The notes under the pieces were generated by a model. It had not been told where the DNA came from, made no database searches, and saw nothing but the letters and a program-made list of their open reading frames with translations. From positions 3,286,001-3,350,000 of the forward strand of contig NZ_CP104040.1 in assembly GCF_025152745.1 (NCBI RefSeq): a DNA stretch of 64,000 bases, read 5' to 3'. Shown here in pieces: positions 8,054 through 16,598 of the stretch. Made by a program: the position numbers and the translations under genes. The first letter of the stretch is position 1; each line of letters begins with the position of its first letter. The DNA is from Rhizobium sp. WSM4643 (GTDB lineage Bacteria; Pseudomonadota; Alphaproteobacteria; Rhizobiales; Rhizobiaceae).

Positions 8054-9664
8054 TCAAACCAGCAGGTGCGATGCTTGGCTGCTATGGAACGCGTCCACAT
8101 CGATATAAACGCCGAGCGAGTCGGTATCGATGTGAGAAGCGCCGTCAGAAATCTTGTATTGGAAGGATTCGCTGACCTTTCCGCTGAGACCGGCGATTTT
8201 CACCGCATCGACCGTATACGTGTAATCACCATCGCTCTCCACATGGATGACTCCGTATTTCCCGGTCAGCGTCAGGCCATGCTTATCCACTGCACTGTCA
8301 CCGAAGCGACGAAGCAGCACGGTTCCATTGATTGCGCTGTCGTTTTCGAGGAGGTTGCCATGATAGGCGCTGCCCGTATCCGTCGAGATCTTCAGGCTGT
8401 CATGGGCTGCGACGATCTTGGGAACGGCGACGGTGGGTGCGGTGGAAACCTGCGCTTCAGTCGCGGGCGCCGGAGTGCTTGTCTGCGTCGGTGTTGACGG
8501 TTCGACATGCGGCTCCACAACCGGTGTGGTAGGCGTCTCACTGTTGGACGGGGTGTTGCCAGTCGCAGCGTCGAGTTCGGCCTGCGCTTGCTCCAGCGTT
8601 TTATTATCGTTGATCAAAAAGGTGCTCTGGAGGGCAATTGCGACCGGCATTGTCAACGTCGACACCACGCTGTCGATGATATTATCATGAAAAGAGCCGG
8701 ATGCAGGCCTGTCGACCTTCAGCGCCGAAGACGACAGGTCGTCAAAGACATTACCATGAATATCGATATCGATGCGCGTATAACTCGGGTAACCTGCAGC
8801 GCTGATCGACACGCCCCAGACGCCGTCATGAATATAGTTTCCACTGATATCATAGTTTGTCGCATTGCCCTGATCGCCAAGGCCGATACCGTAGGACCAA
8901 CTATAGCCGCCGTATCCCGAGATGTCGTTGTTGTGGATGGCGATATTCGTGCCCGCGTTGGCACCTATCCCGAAACCGCCGCCGACCACGGTGTTGTCCT
9001 CGACCACTGCATTTACAGCCCGAACAAGCGCCAGAACGCCCTTTGCGCTATTGGTCTCCGTTTGCTCCAGATGGTTACCCTTGATCAGGATATTGCTGCT
9101 GTCGTTCAACTGAACGGCGTCCGCCGCAGCGCCTTGGCTGTTAACGATCAGGTTATTGACGATGGTAACGCCAATCACCCTATCCATCCAGATGCCGTCT
9201 CCATTCACCCCGGAAATCTTGCTGTTTTCGATGGTAATGTTCTGGCTGCTCTGGAAATTGACGGAACCGGGCTTGCCGGCAAGTCCGGTATTTTCGACCT
9301 CGACGTTGCGGACGATCCAGTTAGAGACATTTCCCGCGTATATCGCCCCACCGCCGGTATCAGCAATCTTGATGTTCTCCACAATGATGTTTGACGCTTT
9401 CGATCCGTGGATGCCGTCATTGCTACTGTGAATGACCGGCGCATCGCCAACGCCGTAACTACCAATGGTAATCGGAGAGCTGACAGTGCCGGAGTATTTC
9501 AGGTCGAATTGTTCGTTAAACACGCTTCCGGCGGCAAGCAGCACGTTGTCTCCCGGCTTTAACCTCAAGGATTCGACTGCGGAAAGCGTCGCGAAAGCCG
9601 ACTGCTCGCTCATCCCACTATTCTGATTGGATCCCGTTGCCGAATTTACATAGTAGACGGTCAC
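8054..9664 (-). CDS. plyA: PlyA-like secreted beta-helix glycanase with C-terminal cadherin-like repeat
   Basis: A 536-residue protein without signal peptide. Residues 1-330 form a right-handed parallel beta-helix (many N-x-I-x-N and GNxI steps, as in polysaccharide lyases). A Pro/Thr-rich linker follows (about 365-415), then one repeat like those in the neighbouring RapA-like protein (NLLENDS, LRRFGDS, GKYGVIHVESDGDYTYT, YKISDG). GTG at 9664 is chosen because GGGAG stands 8 bases upstream; the TTG at 9679 has no ribosome site. In R. leguminosarum PlyA is exported by PrsDE and trims EPS at the cell surface; adjacency to prsDE and the missing signal peptide support that role. Confidence 0.85.
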   Translation of the reverse strand: MTVYYVNSATGSNQNSGMSEQSAFATLSAVESLRLKPGDNVLLAAGSVFNEQFDLKYSGTVSSPITIGSYGVGDAPVIHSSNDGIHGSKASNIIVENIKIADTGGGAIYAGNVSNWIVRNVEVENTGLAGKPGSVNFQSSQNITIENSKISGVNGDGIWMDRVIGVTIVNNLIVNSQGAAADAVQLNDSSNILIKGNHLEQTETNSAKGVLALVRAVNAVVEDNTVVGGGFGIGANAGTNIAIHNNDISGYGGYSWSYGIGLGDQGNATNYDISGNYIHDGVWGVSISAAGYPSYTRIDIDIHGNVFDDLSSSALKVDRPASGSFHDNIIDSVVSTLTMPVAIALQSTFLINDNKTLEQAQAELDAATGNTPSNSETPTTPVVEPHVEPSTPTQTSTPAPATEAQVSTAPTVAVPKIVAAHDSLKISTDTGSAYHGNLLENDSAINGTVLLRRFGDSAVDKHGLTLTGKYGVIHVESDGDYTYTVDAVKIAGLSGKVSESFQYKISDGASHIDTDSLGVYIDVDAFHSSQASHLLV

Positions 9665-10217
9665 GCCATGATCTCCCAAAGATACTGGAAAATCTTTTAC
9701 CTGCGGACCCCTCTCTGCCTCCTGAAATGGAACACTAAAATGCGTTCTATCTCGCGATAATTCTTACATCCTCTACAAATTATCTTCGCTTCTCTCATAT
9801 TTCGCATTGCAAAAAAAGTTGCGCTGCACAATTATGAATAAGTCGGCTGACATCAGCGGTGACATTAAGACTATCTTCCAGGACACGCATATTAATTTGC
9901 GAAACTTGCGCCTCGAAAGAAACGTTACCCGATAAACATATGTGACAAGAGCTCGACATCAGTTACTTCGCCGAAAATCATGAGATCGAGCGGGGAACGA
10001 AACAATATAGCGATCCCACGCCATAGCCCGTAGTGATTATGTCAATATCTCATCTGCACATCTGAACCTCAGCGTATTTTTATAAATTGCCTTTGCATAA
10101 ACATCCTTATCTCCTGAAGAAAAATGGATTCGTATCTGTTATTCGACATTTTCTCTTATTTTAAACGTAACAATCCCCTGGCGTTTCATTGCCTTATGCG
10201 AGTTCAATGTGTGTCAT

Positions 10218-10229
10218 TATTGTACAATA
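10218..10229. promoter_or_regulatory. 12-base palindrome TATTGTACAATA upstream of rapA-like gene
   Basis: Perfect two-fold symmetry, about 37 bases upstream of the putative -35 element at 10266. Its position suits a regulator or activator site. The binding protein is unknown and a 12-base AT-rich palindrome can arise by chance. Confidence 0.35.
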
Positions 10230-10265
10230 CACCCCAAAAACGTTCACTTGCTGTTAATTACACCC

Positions 10266-10294
10266 TTGACTCTCAGTATTAAGATATCCTTAAT
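10266..10294 (+). promoter_or_regulatory. Putative housekeeping promoter of rapA-like gene
   Basis: TTGACT (10266-10271), a 17-base spacer, then CTTAAT (10289-10294), close to the rhizobial CTTGAC-N17-CTATAT pattern. It would give a leader of about 50 bases ending in AAGGAGAG just before the ATG at 10354. Confidence 0.5.
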
Positions 10295-10353
10295 CGGGCG
10301 GCTCGCTAAAGGTCAGAATTGACCTAGCAAAGAACAATTCAAGGAGAGAACCG

Positions 10354-11064
10354 ATGGCTGTTCACGCAACCGACGATAGTGCAACATTCCTGGAAACTGA
10401 CGCCATTTCAGGAAATCTGCTTTCCAACGACTCATCCGATAACGGACACCTGTTCCTGCGCGCCTTCGACGGTGCGAGCGTTGGCGCCAAGAGCGGCAAC
10501 AGCCAGGTCACAGAGATCCAGGGCGACTACGGCACCTTCTTCGTCAAGCCTGACGGTAGTTACACTTATGTCCTGAGCGACGCTGCCAAGATCGGCTTCA
10601 CCAATGGTGAATTGATCCAAGAGAAGGTCTCGTACAAGATCTCCGACGGCAGCGGTCATACCGATTTTGGCCTGTTCACTCTGAACATTCAGGGCGTAAC
10701 CCAGGTCAAGCCGATTGCGGTCGACGATCACTACAGCTTCAACGAAGGCGACGTCATTGGCGGCAACGCCCTGGACAACGATATTGCCGGCGACAATGGC
10801 AAGCTCTTCCTCCGTCAGTTCGATGGCAAGGCTGTAAACGGCGATCCGAGCGCAACGACCAACGTCACCGGCGCCTACGGTACGTTCCATGTGAAGGCAG
10901 ATGGCTCATTCACCTATGATCTGGCAGCGGATATCGCTCCGGGCGATCACGTCACGGAAACCGTCCAGTATTACAAGATCTCGGACGGCGAAGGCCACAC
11001 CGATGCCGGCATTCTGACGCTCAATATCACGGGCACGGATTTTGTCTCCGGCGCCAGCGTCTGA
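10354..11064 (+). CDS. rapA2: RapA2-like extracellular cadherin-repeat adhesin/lectin
   Basis: A 236-residue acidic protein made of two tandem cadherin-like repeats (about residues 5-113 and 119-230). Each has D-x-GNxLxND, LFLRxFDG, GxYGTFxVKxDGSxTY and YKISDGxGHTD; the acidic loops suggest calcium binding. There is no signal peptide, as expected for a PrsDE substrate. In R. leguminosarum RapA2 is a calcium-dependent lectin that binds the strain's own EPS. The gene has a strong ribosome site (AAGGAGAG) and is divergent from plyA, whose product carries the same repeat once. A stem-loop follows the stop. Confidence 0.85.
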   Translation: MAVHATDDSATFLETDAISGNLLSNDSSDNGHLFLRAFDGASVGAKSGNSQVTEIQGDYGTFFVKPDGSYTYVLSDAAKIGFTNGELIQEKVSYKISDGSGHTDFGLFTLNIQGVTQVKPIAVDDHYSFNEGDVIGGNALDNDIAGDNGKLFLRQFDGKAVNGDPSATTNVTGAYGTFHVKADGSFTYDLAADIAPGDHVTETVQYYKISDGEGHTDAGILTLNITGTDFVSGASV

Positions 11065-11088
11065 TCGTCAACACCCAGTCAATAAACG

Positions 11089-11114
11089 ATGCCCGCCGCG
11101 CAGACGGCGGGCAT
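11089..11114 (+). terminator. Stem-loop terminator of rapA-like gene
   Basis: Perfect 10-bp stem ATGCCCGCCG / CGGCGGGCAT around a 6-base loop, 25 bases after the stop, followed by a short T-rich stretch (TGTT). Strong stem, weak U-tract. Confidence 0.7.
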
Positions 11115-11537
11115 TGTTCATGCAAGTTGAGTTCCTCAAGAGAATAGGTGCTCAGCTGTCTGCGACCAGATAAATCGCTTCGAGGCTTTCAGCAAGGCGC
11201 GAAACGACCACGCCCAGAAACGCACGAATTACGTTCCATCCGGGCATCGGTTTATCGGGCCGCGCTTGTTCCGGCATCCTACGCAGCGCTCCTATTCGGC
11301 TTGTGTAAAGCGGCGTCCCGTCTGTCGGAAATACCCGATAAAATCGAGGTGGGTGTAAACGGCCCTCTGGTCCTGTCCGCCTATCGGGTCTCATACCACC
11401 GTGTTGTCCAGCAACATCAGGGGGTACCCGCCGATGTGAAATGTTGACGCCATATCGGTCGTGTTCGGGAGGCCCTACTTTCTTGACAATGATAAGCTAG
11501 GCAGGTTTAAGAGTCTCTCATTAGCGCGGGGACTTTG
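11115..11537. other. 423-base gap with no convincing gene
   Basis: Lies between the rapA terminator and the acyltransferase gene. Short open frames exist on both strands (for example 11152-11394 minus) but none has a ribosome site plus recognisable protein features. TTGACA at about 11485 with TAGGCA/TAAGAG downstream may form the acyltransferase promoter. The region could be debris of an insertion at the edge of the pss block. Confidence 0.35.
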
Positions 11538-12587
11538 ATGATCTACTCGCTTCAGTACCTAAGGGCGCTGGCCGCCACTGCCGTGGTCATTTTCCACATT
11601 GGACTAATCTTTGGCTGGAACTGGCGACCAATGGCTGCCGGCGTCGATCTGTTCTTCCTGATCAGCGGCTTCATAATGTGGTCCGTAACGGCTAACAAAC
11701 AAACGAGGCCGGGCGAGTTTCTAGCGCGTCGCTTGATAAAGATCGTTCCTCTCTATTGGCTCTTCACTGCCGTGTTCGTTGTCGGGGTGACATTATCACC
11801 TGGGCCGTTTAACAACCATACGTCGCAGCCACTACAGGTTGTTATGTCATTGTTCTTCATCCCCTATTACGATCAAAGCGGAAAAATAATACCTGCCTTG
11901 GATGTCGGCTGGACACTCAACTATGAGATGTTCTTCTATTTGATTTTTTCGCTTTCCTTGCTGCTTCGTGAGCGCTATCGCCTACCGTGCATCACCCTGA
12001 CCTTAGTGTCCCTCGTCCTGGCTGGAGCGCTCCCCTTCAAAAATGCGCCATTCGAGGTAGCCACGTCCCCTATGCTTGTGGAGTTTGCTGCAGGAATTTT
12101 GATAGCAGCTTGGCACCAGTCTGGCCGCTCTCTCACCAGAGGCGCGGATCTGCTTTTCATCGTTGCCGGCCTAATCGGCATCGCACTTTCGTTCATTATG
12201 CAGCCACTGGAAGGCACTGCCGGGCGTGTTTTGATGTGGGGCCTTCCTGCGGCGTTGATACTCTTTGGGGCGTTGTCCTACGAAAAGAACCACAGAGTGT
12301 GGCGGATCGAATGGCTAAAGATGCTCGGGGACGCCTCCTATGCCACTTATCTATCGCACCCGATTACAATCGCCGTCTGCAAATACTTGCTTTCCAAGGC
12401 TGGCCTTGAACGGCGGGATATAGCGCTGAGCCAGCAGTTGCTTCTTTTCACGCTGACATTCTTGGCGCTGATGGTAGTTGGCGTCGCCTGCTATTATCTC
12501 TTTGACAAGCCATCTCATGATTTTCTGCGCCGACGGATAAACAAATTTGGGAAAAGGCCGGCCGTCAGATCAAGCCCTCTTCAATAA
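11538..12587 (+). CDS. Acyltransferase 3 family membrane protein (ExoZ/OafA-like)
   Basis: A 349-residue protein with about ten membrane helices. The N-terminal LQYLRALAATAVVIFHIG contains the RxxAxxxVxxxH pattern of acyltransferase 3 enzymes; FFLISGFIMW and ARRLIKIVPLYWL are the other family signatures. These proteins transfer acetyl or succinyl groups onto surface sugars at the inner membrane. ATG 11538 follows GGGG at 11529-11532; the TTG at 11535 is less likely. It stands alone on the plus strand between rapA and the minus-strand pssP block, with somewhat different codon use from its neighbours, so it may be a later arrival. EPS O-acylation is the inferred role. Confidence 0.85.
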   Translation: MIYSLQYLRALAATAVVIFHIGLIFGWNWRPMAAGVDLFFLISGFIMWSVTANKQTRPGEFLARRLIKIVPLYWLFTAVFVVGVTLSPGPFNNHTSQPLQVVMSLFFIPYYDQSGKIIPALDVGWTLNYEMFFYLIFSLSLLLRERYRLPCITLTLVSLVLAGALPFKNAPFEVATSPMLVEFAAGILIAAWHQSGRSLTRGADLLFIVAGLIGIALSFIMQPLEGTAGRVLMWGLPAALILFGALSYEKNHRVWRIEWLKMLGDASYATYLSHPITIAVCKYLLSKAGLERRDIALSQQLLLFTLTFLALMVVGVACYYLFDKPSHDFLRRRINKFGKRPAVRSSPLQ

Positions 12588-12779
12588 CGAAGCGCTTACG
12601 AACTTAGTTAGCCAGTCCCGTACGGATCGCGAGCGACGCGACACTTTCGAGCGCAGTTTCTATGTTTCGACCTGCCATGACCGCCGAAACTTGCAAATCA
12701 ATACTTCATAATTCCCGTGAGATCGCCAATTCAGGGCGTTGGGTATTCTTTGCATGCGGCTAAAAAAACCGCATTGCGA

Positions 12780-13484
12780 TTACTTGCTGCAACGCTGTCG
12801 GAATCGCGCCGTCGCAGCCTCTCCAACGCTCGTCCAGGTTTGATCGAAGATTGGACGAAGCTGTGGGCTGATCTCTTTTATCGTGGCGTTGACCCTGCAA
12901 CGATCGCCCAGTTTCAGCATCGTCGTGAGATCGCTATCGAGCGCACGCTTTGCCGCGGCAAGCGTTGCATCGGTAAAATCGTTCCAGAAATAAAACCGCG
13001 TCAGAATCATCACCTGGTCGTAGGGCGCGAGCACGACCGAACGCTTCATAATCTCTGCGATCGCGACCGGCTCTTCCGCAATTGTCGACTCCACGGCCGC
13101 AAGGCGAAGCCAAAAATTGCTGTTCGTCGGCATGCATGAAAGCGCATACCGCAGATACTGGCGGGCACTCGACGCCGCAACGGCCCAGGCATCGTAGTTG
13201 ACATTAACATTCTGCCGATCGAGTTGCGCCAGAACGAGGGTTACGCCAGCAGCCACGATGTCTGATCGACAATAATGTCCGTCAACGACGTCGACACTAC
13301 GCAACGCATATTTGGTCACGACATCATCCGCGACGGTCTCCCCACGCTCGATCCTTTCGGCGACGATCGAGATGCTGGCCGTTCTTATCGAAGCGGAGAG
13401 CTCTCGACCGGCCAGCACTGCAAAGACGACGGTGACGATAACGAAAGCGATCCTGGTAACCGAAACGACCTGACCGCGGAACAT
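12780..13484 (-). CDS. Unrecognised membrane-anchored protein translationally coupled to pssP
   Basis: 234 residues. One N-terminal membrane segment (VTRIAFVIVTVVFAVLAG) without a clear cleavage site, then a mostly helical, presumably periplasmic domain with TPR-like spacing (AASSARQYLRYALSCMPTNSNFWLRLAAVES, followed by IMKRSVVLAPYDQVMILTRFYFW). Several cysteines (C-terminal RQRCSK, GDRCRV, LSCMP) could pair. Its ATG overlaps the pssP stop (TGATG), so translation is probably coupled to the co-polymerase. I do not recognise a named family. Location last in the pssP operon suggests an accessory of the Wzx/Wzy export machine. It converges with the acyltransferase gene. Confidence 0.8.
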   Translation of the reverse strand: MFRGQVVSVTRIAFVIVTVVFAVLAGRELSASIRTASISIVAERIERGETVADDVVTKYALRSVDVVDGHYCRSDIVAAGVTLVLAQLDRQNVNVNYDAWAVAASSARQYLRYALSCMPTNSNFWLRLAAVESTIAEEPVAIAEIMKRSVVLAPYDQVMILTRFYFWNDFTDATLAAAKRALDSDLTTMLKLGDRCRVNATIKEISPQLRPIFDQTWTSVGEAATARFRQRCSK

Positions 13485-15760
13485 CAGCTTTCGGTGTAGT
13501 ATCGCGAATACCGCTTATAATAATACTCGCTCGAACCGAATGTCCGGTAAAGCTTCATCTGCGACGGGTCGACCTTGGTCAATATAGTGCCGACGCATTT
13601 CGCATAGAGCTCCGGCTCGGACAGCAGGGTCGACTGCACGACCTTGCGCGATGTCTTTCCCCACTCAATAACGAAAACCACCGCATCCAGCTTCGAATTG
13701 ATGGCGCGTGCATCCACAACCGGCGCCAAGGGCGGCAGGTCGACGATAATATAATCGAAGCTTTGACGTGCCGTTTGAAGAAGCTGATCCATGCCGCGTG
13801 ACGCAAGCAGCTCCGACGAATGCGGAACACGATACCGTGCCACCGTCGGCAAAAATGCGAGCTTTGTTTTGGGATCGAGAAGGATAAGATCCTTGAGCGG
13901 GCGGCTGTCGACGATCGCCTCGAGCAAGCCGGCCTCGGCATGGCGGCCGATCGCCCGGGTAGCACCAGGATTGCGCATGTCGCCGTCGATAAGCAGGCAA
14001 CGCGCACCCTGCATTGCCAGGAGCTTGGCAAAGTTGATGGATGTCGTCGACTTCCCCTCACCGGGCAAGCTCGACACGACACCGATGACCTTGCAGCGCT
14101 GGTCGGCAGCACTGAGGTCGATGGCAATCTTCGCGCTTCGAAGCGTCTCGGCAAATGCCGAGAGCGGATGCTCCTCGACATAGGTCGTGGTCTTCCCGCC
14201 CCTGGCGATGCTTCGCGGATTGCCGGGATCAACGAGCGTCGGATCGTCGACGCTATTTTCAATCAGTGGCATGACACCGAGAGACTCGACATCGAGCACG
14301 TCCCTGACATCATCGCCGGTGCGGAAAAACCGATCCCGGAATTCGCGGAAGGCGGCTATACCACTTCCAAATGCACATCCCACGAACATCGCGAAGGCCA
14401 CGACGAGAGCTCTCTTCGGAGCGCTCGGCTTCGTCGGCGTCTCCGCTGTCGTGATGATGCGCGCAGCGGTAATCGGAAAGCTCTGCTGTTGAATTGCTTC
14501 CTGATAGCGCGTCAAGAAGCTCTGATAGAGATTCTTATAGGTATCGCGCGTGCGCTCCAGCTCGCGAAGCTGCACCTGCGTTTCGCCCGCCGTTGCGGCA
14601 ACGCCCGTCGCCTGTGTCACACTGTCGCGCAGAGAAGTTTCCCGCGATTTCGCGACCTGCAGCTCGCTTTGGTAGCTTTCGGCGATGCGATTCAACTCAT
14701 CGAACATGAGCCTCTTATATTCTTCCATTTCCGCACGAAGCCGAACCGCCTGGACGTGATCGGGCCCGAGCCGCGCCTCAATTTCGGTCTCGAGCTTGGA
14801 AGCTTCCAGATATTTCTTGCGCAGGTCGTTCGAAATGGAGCTGTCGAGCACATCCGTGACGATCGCATCGGTCTGCTTGGCGTCGATGATCGACTTGACG
14901 CGGGCATATCGTGCCTCGGCCTTCGCTGTCTCGGCCTGCGCATTGATCAATTGGGTGTTGATCTCAGAAAGCTGCTGCTCGCTAATCAGCGTACCGGATC
15001 CGGCCTCGACAAGCCCATGCTCGCCGCGGAATTTTTGAACCGCAAGGTCGGTGTCCAGCGCCTGCTGCCGGAGCTCTTCGATACGCTCCTGCAGCCACTG
15101 GCCGGCCCGGCGTGTCGCCTCGTATTTCGAATTGAGCTTGTCGACCAGATAGACGTCGGCGATCCCAGCCGCGATATCACGCGCCAGGCCGGGCGACTGC
15201 GCGGTATAACTGACGTCAAGGACGTAGGAGCGGCCGACGCGTTCGACATCGATATTGCCTGCGACAGTTTCCGCAGCGCCTCGCCGCCTCATTTCCGGAT
15301 CGGGGGCCACGACTGCATCATCGGCAAACCACGACCGAAAATTCATGAAGGATTTCAATGTTGACACGGAAAAGAGCGAGGTTTTCGGTGCCATGAACTC
15401 CGGATTGTCGACGAGTTTCAGCTTGTCGACGACAGCATAGGCAATGGTGTCAGACTTCAATAGTTCGACCTGACTGAGGACAGTACCTTCGTCATCGTCC
15501 ATCTGGCCGAAAGCCGCCAGCTGATTGATCACTTGACTATCGCTGCGGTCGATCAGCACACTTGTGTCGGCGGTGTAAACAGGCACCGACGTCAGGACAT
15601 ACACAATGCCCAGAATGGCGAAGGCGAAACCGCACGCCGCAACCATCCGCCACTGTCGGCGGGCGATTGCGATGAGCTTGTCGAAATCGATGAAGTCAGC
15701 TTCGTTTCCAGTATCGCGGGAGGGGTCGATACGCGGCGTAAGTTTATCTGGCGATAGCAA
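13484..15760 (-). CDS. pssP: PssP-like polysaccharide co-polymerase / tyrosine autokinase (PCP2a)
   Basis: 758 residues. Wzz domain at the N-terminus with a membrane helix near residues 40-60, a large periplasmic coiled-coil region (about 160-430), a second helix near 465, then a cytoplasmic BY-kinase domain with Walker A SSLPGEGKSTTS near residue 563, Walker A' CLLIDGDMRNP and Walker B YIIVDLPPLAPVVDA. The C-terminus is tyrosine-rich (SSEYYYKRYSRYYTES), the autophosphorylation cluster. It sets EPS chain length and couples polymerisation to export with PssT and PssN. The start is TTG at 15760 with GGAGA 6 bases upstream. It overlaps the downstream unknown gene by one base. Confidence 0.93.
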   Translation of the reverse strand: MLSPDKLTPRIDPSRDTGNEADFIDFDKLIAIARRQWRMVAACGFAFAILGIVYVLTSVPVYTADTSVLIDRSDSQVINQLAAFGQMDDDEGTVLSQVELLKSDTIAYAVVDKLKLVDNPEFMAPKTSLFSVSTLKSFMNFRSWFADDAVVAPDPEMRRRGAAETVAGNIDVERVGRSYVLDVSYTAQSPGLARDIAAGIADVYLVDKLNSKYEATRRAGQWLQERIEELRQQALDTDLAVQKFRGEHGLVEAGSGTLISEQQLSEINTQLINAQAETAKAEARYARVKSIIDAKQTDAIVTDVLDSSISNDLRKKYLEASKLETEIEARLGPDHVQAVRLRAEMEEYKRLMFDELNRIAESYQSELQVAKSRETSLRDSVTQATGVAATAGETQVQLRELERTRDTYKNLYQSFLTRYQEAIQQQSFPITAARIITTAETPTKPSAPKRALVVAFAMFVGCAFGSGIAAFREFRDRFFRTGDDVRDVLDVESLGVMPLIENSVDDPTLVDPGNPRSIARGGKTTTYVEEHPLSAFAETLRSAKIAIDLSAADQRCKVIGVVSSLPGEGKSTTSINFAKLLAMQGARCLLIDGDMRNPGATRAIGRHAEAGLLEAIVDSRPLKDLILLDPKTKLAFLPTVARYRVPHSSELLASRGMDQLLQTARQSFDYIIVDLPPLAPVVDARAINSKLDAVVFVIEWGKTSRKVVQSTLLSEPELYAKCVGTILTKVDPSQMKLYRTFGSSEYYYKRYSRYYTES

Positions 15761-15811
15761 TTTCGATCTCCAACAAAAGCGTCAAGCGCTAAGATCTACG
15801 GGCAATTCCAG

Positions 15812-16519
15812 CTATTGTATGACCGGGACACTCTGACTCGTCGACTGCGTCGGATCGGTGGACGACTGCCCAGCCGCTCCGATGCTGACGATCGTCGTCG
15901 TTGAAGTCGACGATGAATCATCAGCGCCGGCATTCGAAACCTTCAGCGTGCCCGCAGTTGTGGCAGCGCCGTCGAACGGCGTACCATCGTCCGCTCCAGG
16001 CCCGGTTTGTCCAACTTGCCCGTCATTGCCGATGCCGGATGCGGCAGCTGCAGCGCTTCCACCCGGACCGAGCGCCGCGGTGCCGCCTTCAGCCAGAACC
16101 TTCGCAAAGGCGGCAAGGAGCGGCGCAAGATTCGGATCGGTGCTCGCCGCCTCGGCGACGGCCTTTTCGATGGCTAGCTTGAATAGTGGATCCGTTACCT
16201 GGCAGCTGTTTGCAGCCCGCCCAAGACCGGAACCGATAGCGGCCATCTGTGCGGCATCGGCTTTCTTGGCCTGCTCGATCACCAGCGACAGCGCGTCATT
16301 GCTGCTCCCAACCAGTGCGCGGACGCTCGATGACAAAACCAGCGGATCGGACATATCAAGCAGAGCGGTGGGGTTGGCCGTAAATCCATTGATATCGACG
16401 AAAGTCACGCTTGAAAGCTTGACGCAAGCCGCTGCAAAAGCGCTTGAATTCATGCTGGCAAATGTTGCGACGACAATTCCGCTGTACGCAAGCTTACGAT
16501 AAACACCTGAACTTGCCAT
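15812..16519 (-). CDS. pssO: PssO-like outer-surface EPS export protein
   Basis: A 235-residue protein with a signal peptide (GIVVATFASMNSSAFA, cleavage near residue 30). An alanine-rich helical domain has a pair of cysteines (AACVKLSS and NSCQVTD); the C-terminal third is low-complexity Gly/Ala/Ser/Thr/Asp. Size, composition and position between pssN and pssP match PssO of R. leguminosarum, a surface-exposed outer-membrane protein needed for EPS secretion. ATG 16519 is preferred to GTG 16525 because AAGGA lies 9 bases upstream of it. It starts 79 bases after pssN ends. Confidence 0.8.
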   Translation of the reverse strand: MASSGVYRKLAYSGIVVATFASMNSSAFAAACVKLSSVTFVDINGFTANPTALLDMSDPLVLSSSVRALVGSSNDALSLVIEQAKKADAAQMAAIGSGLGRAANSCQVTDPLFKLAIEKAVAEAASTDPNLAPLLAAFAKVLAEGGTAALGPGGSAAAAASGIGNDGQVGQTGPGADDGTPFDGAATTAGTLKVSNAGADDSSSTSTTTIVSIGAAGQSSTDPTQSTSQSVPVIQ

Positions 16520-16598
16520 AACCACAGTCCTTCACCAAATCCGCAATATAGGCCGCCGGCACTGATCATTCGCGATCGATGCCGGCGACCTATTTCAA

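Larger units (their letters stand above)
9665..10353. other. 689-base divergent AT-rich promoter region between plyA and the rapA-like gene
   Basis: No open frame here looks coding. The stretch is strongly AT-rich compared with the genes on either side and must carry both divergent promoters. Near the rapA side a 12-base perfect palindrome (TATTGTACAATA, 10218-10229) and a promoter-like pair were found and are listed separately. The length and base composition suit binding of nucleoid-associated or MucR/RosR-type regulators known to control rhizobial EPS genes, but no defined site for them is claimed. Confidence 0.5.

Noticed and set aside
10354..11064. RapA-like protein read as a VCBS/RTX toxin
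   Set aside because: No nonapeptide GGxGxD repeats; the two repeats fit the cadherin-like Rap pattern better.
11152..11394. An 80-codon open frame on the minus strand in the gap upstream of the acyltransferase
   Set aside because: No ribosome site, no recognisable fold, and an overlapping plus-strand frame of similar length; kept as gap rather than gene.
13820..15364. A 514-codon open frame on the plus strand
   Set aside because: Antisense to pssP, with no recognisable domain; its composition is that of a mirrored coding frame.
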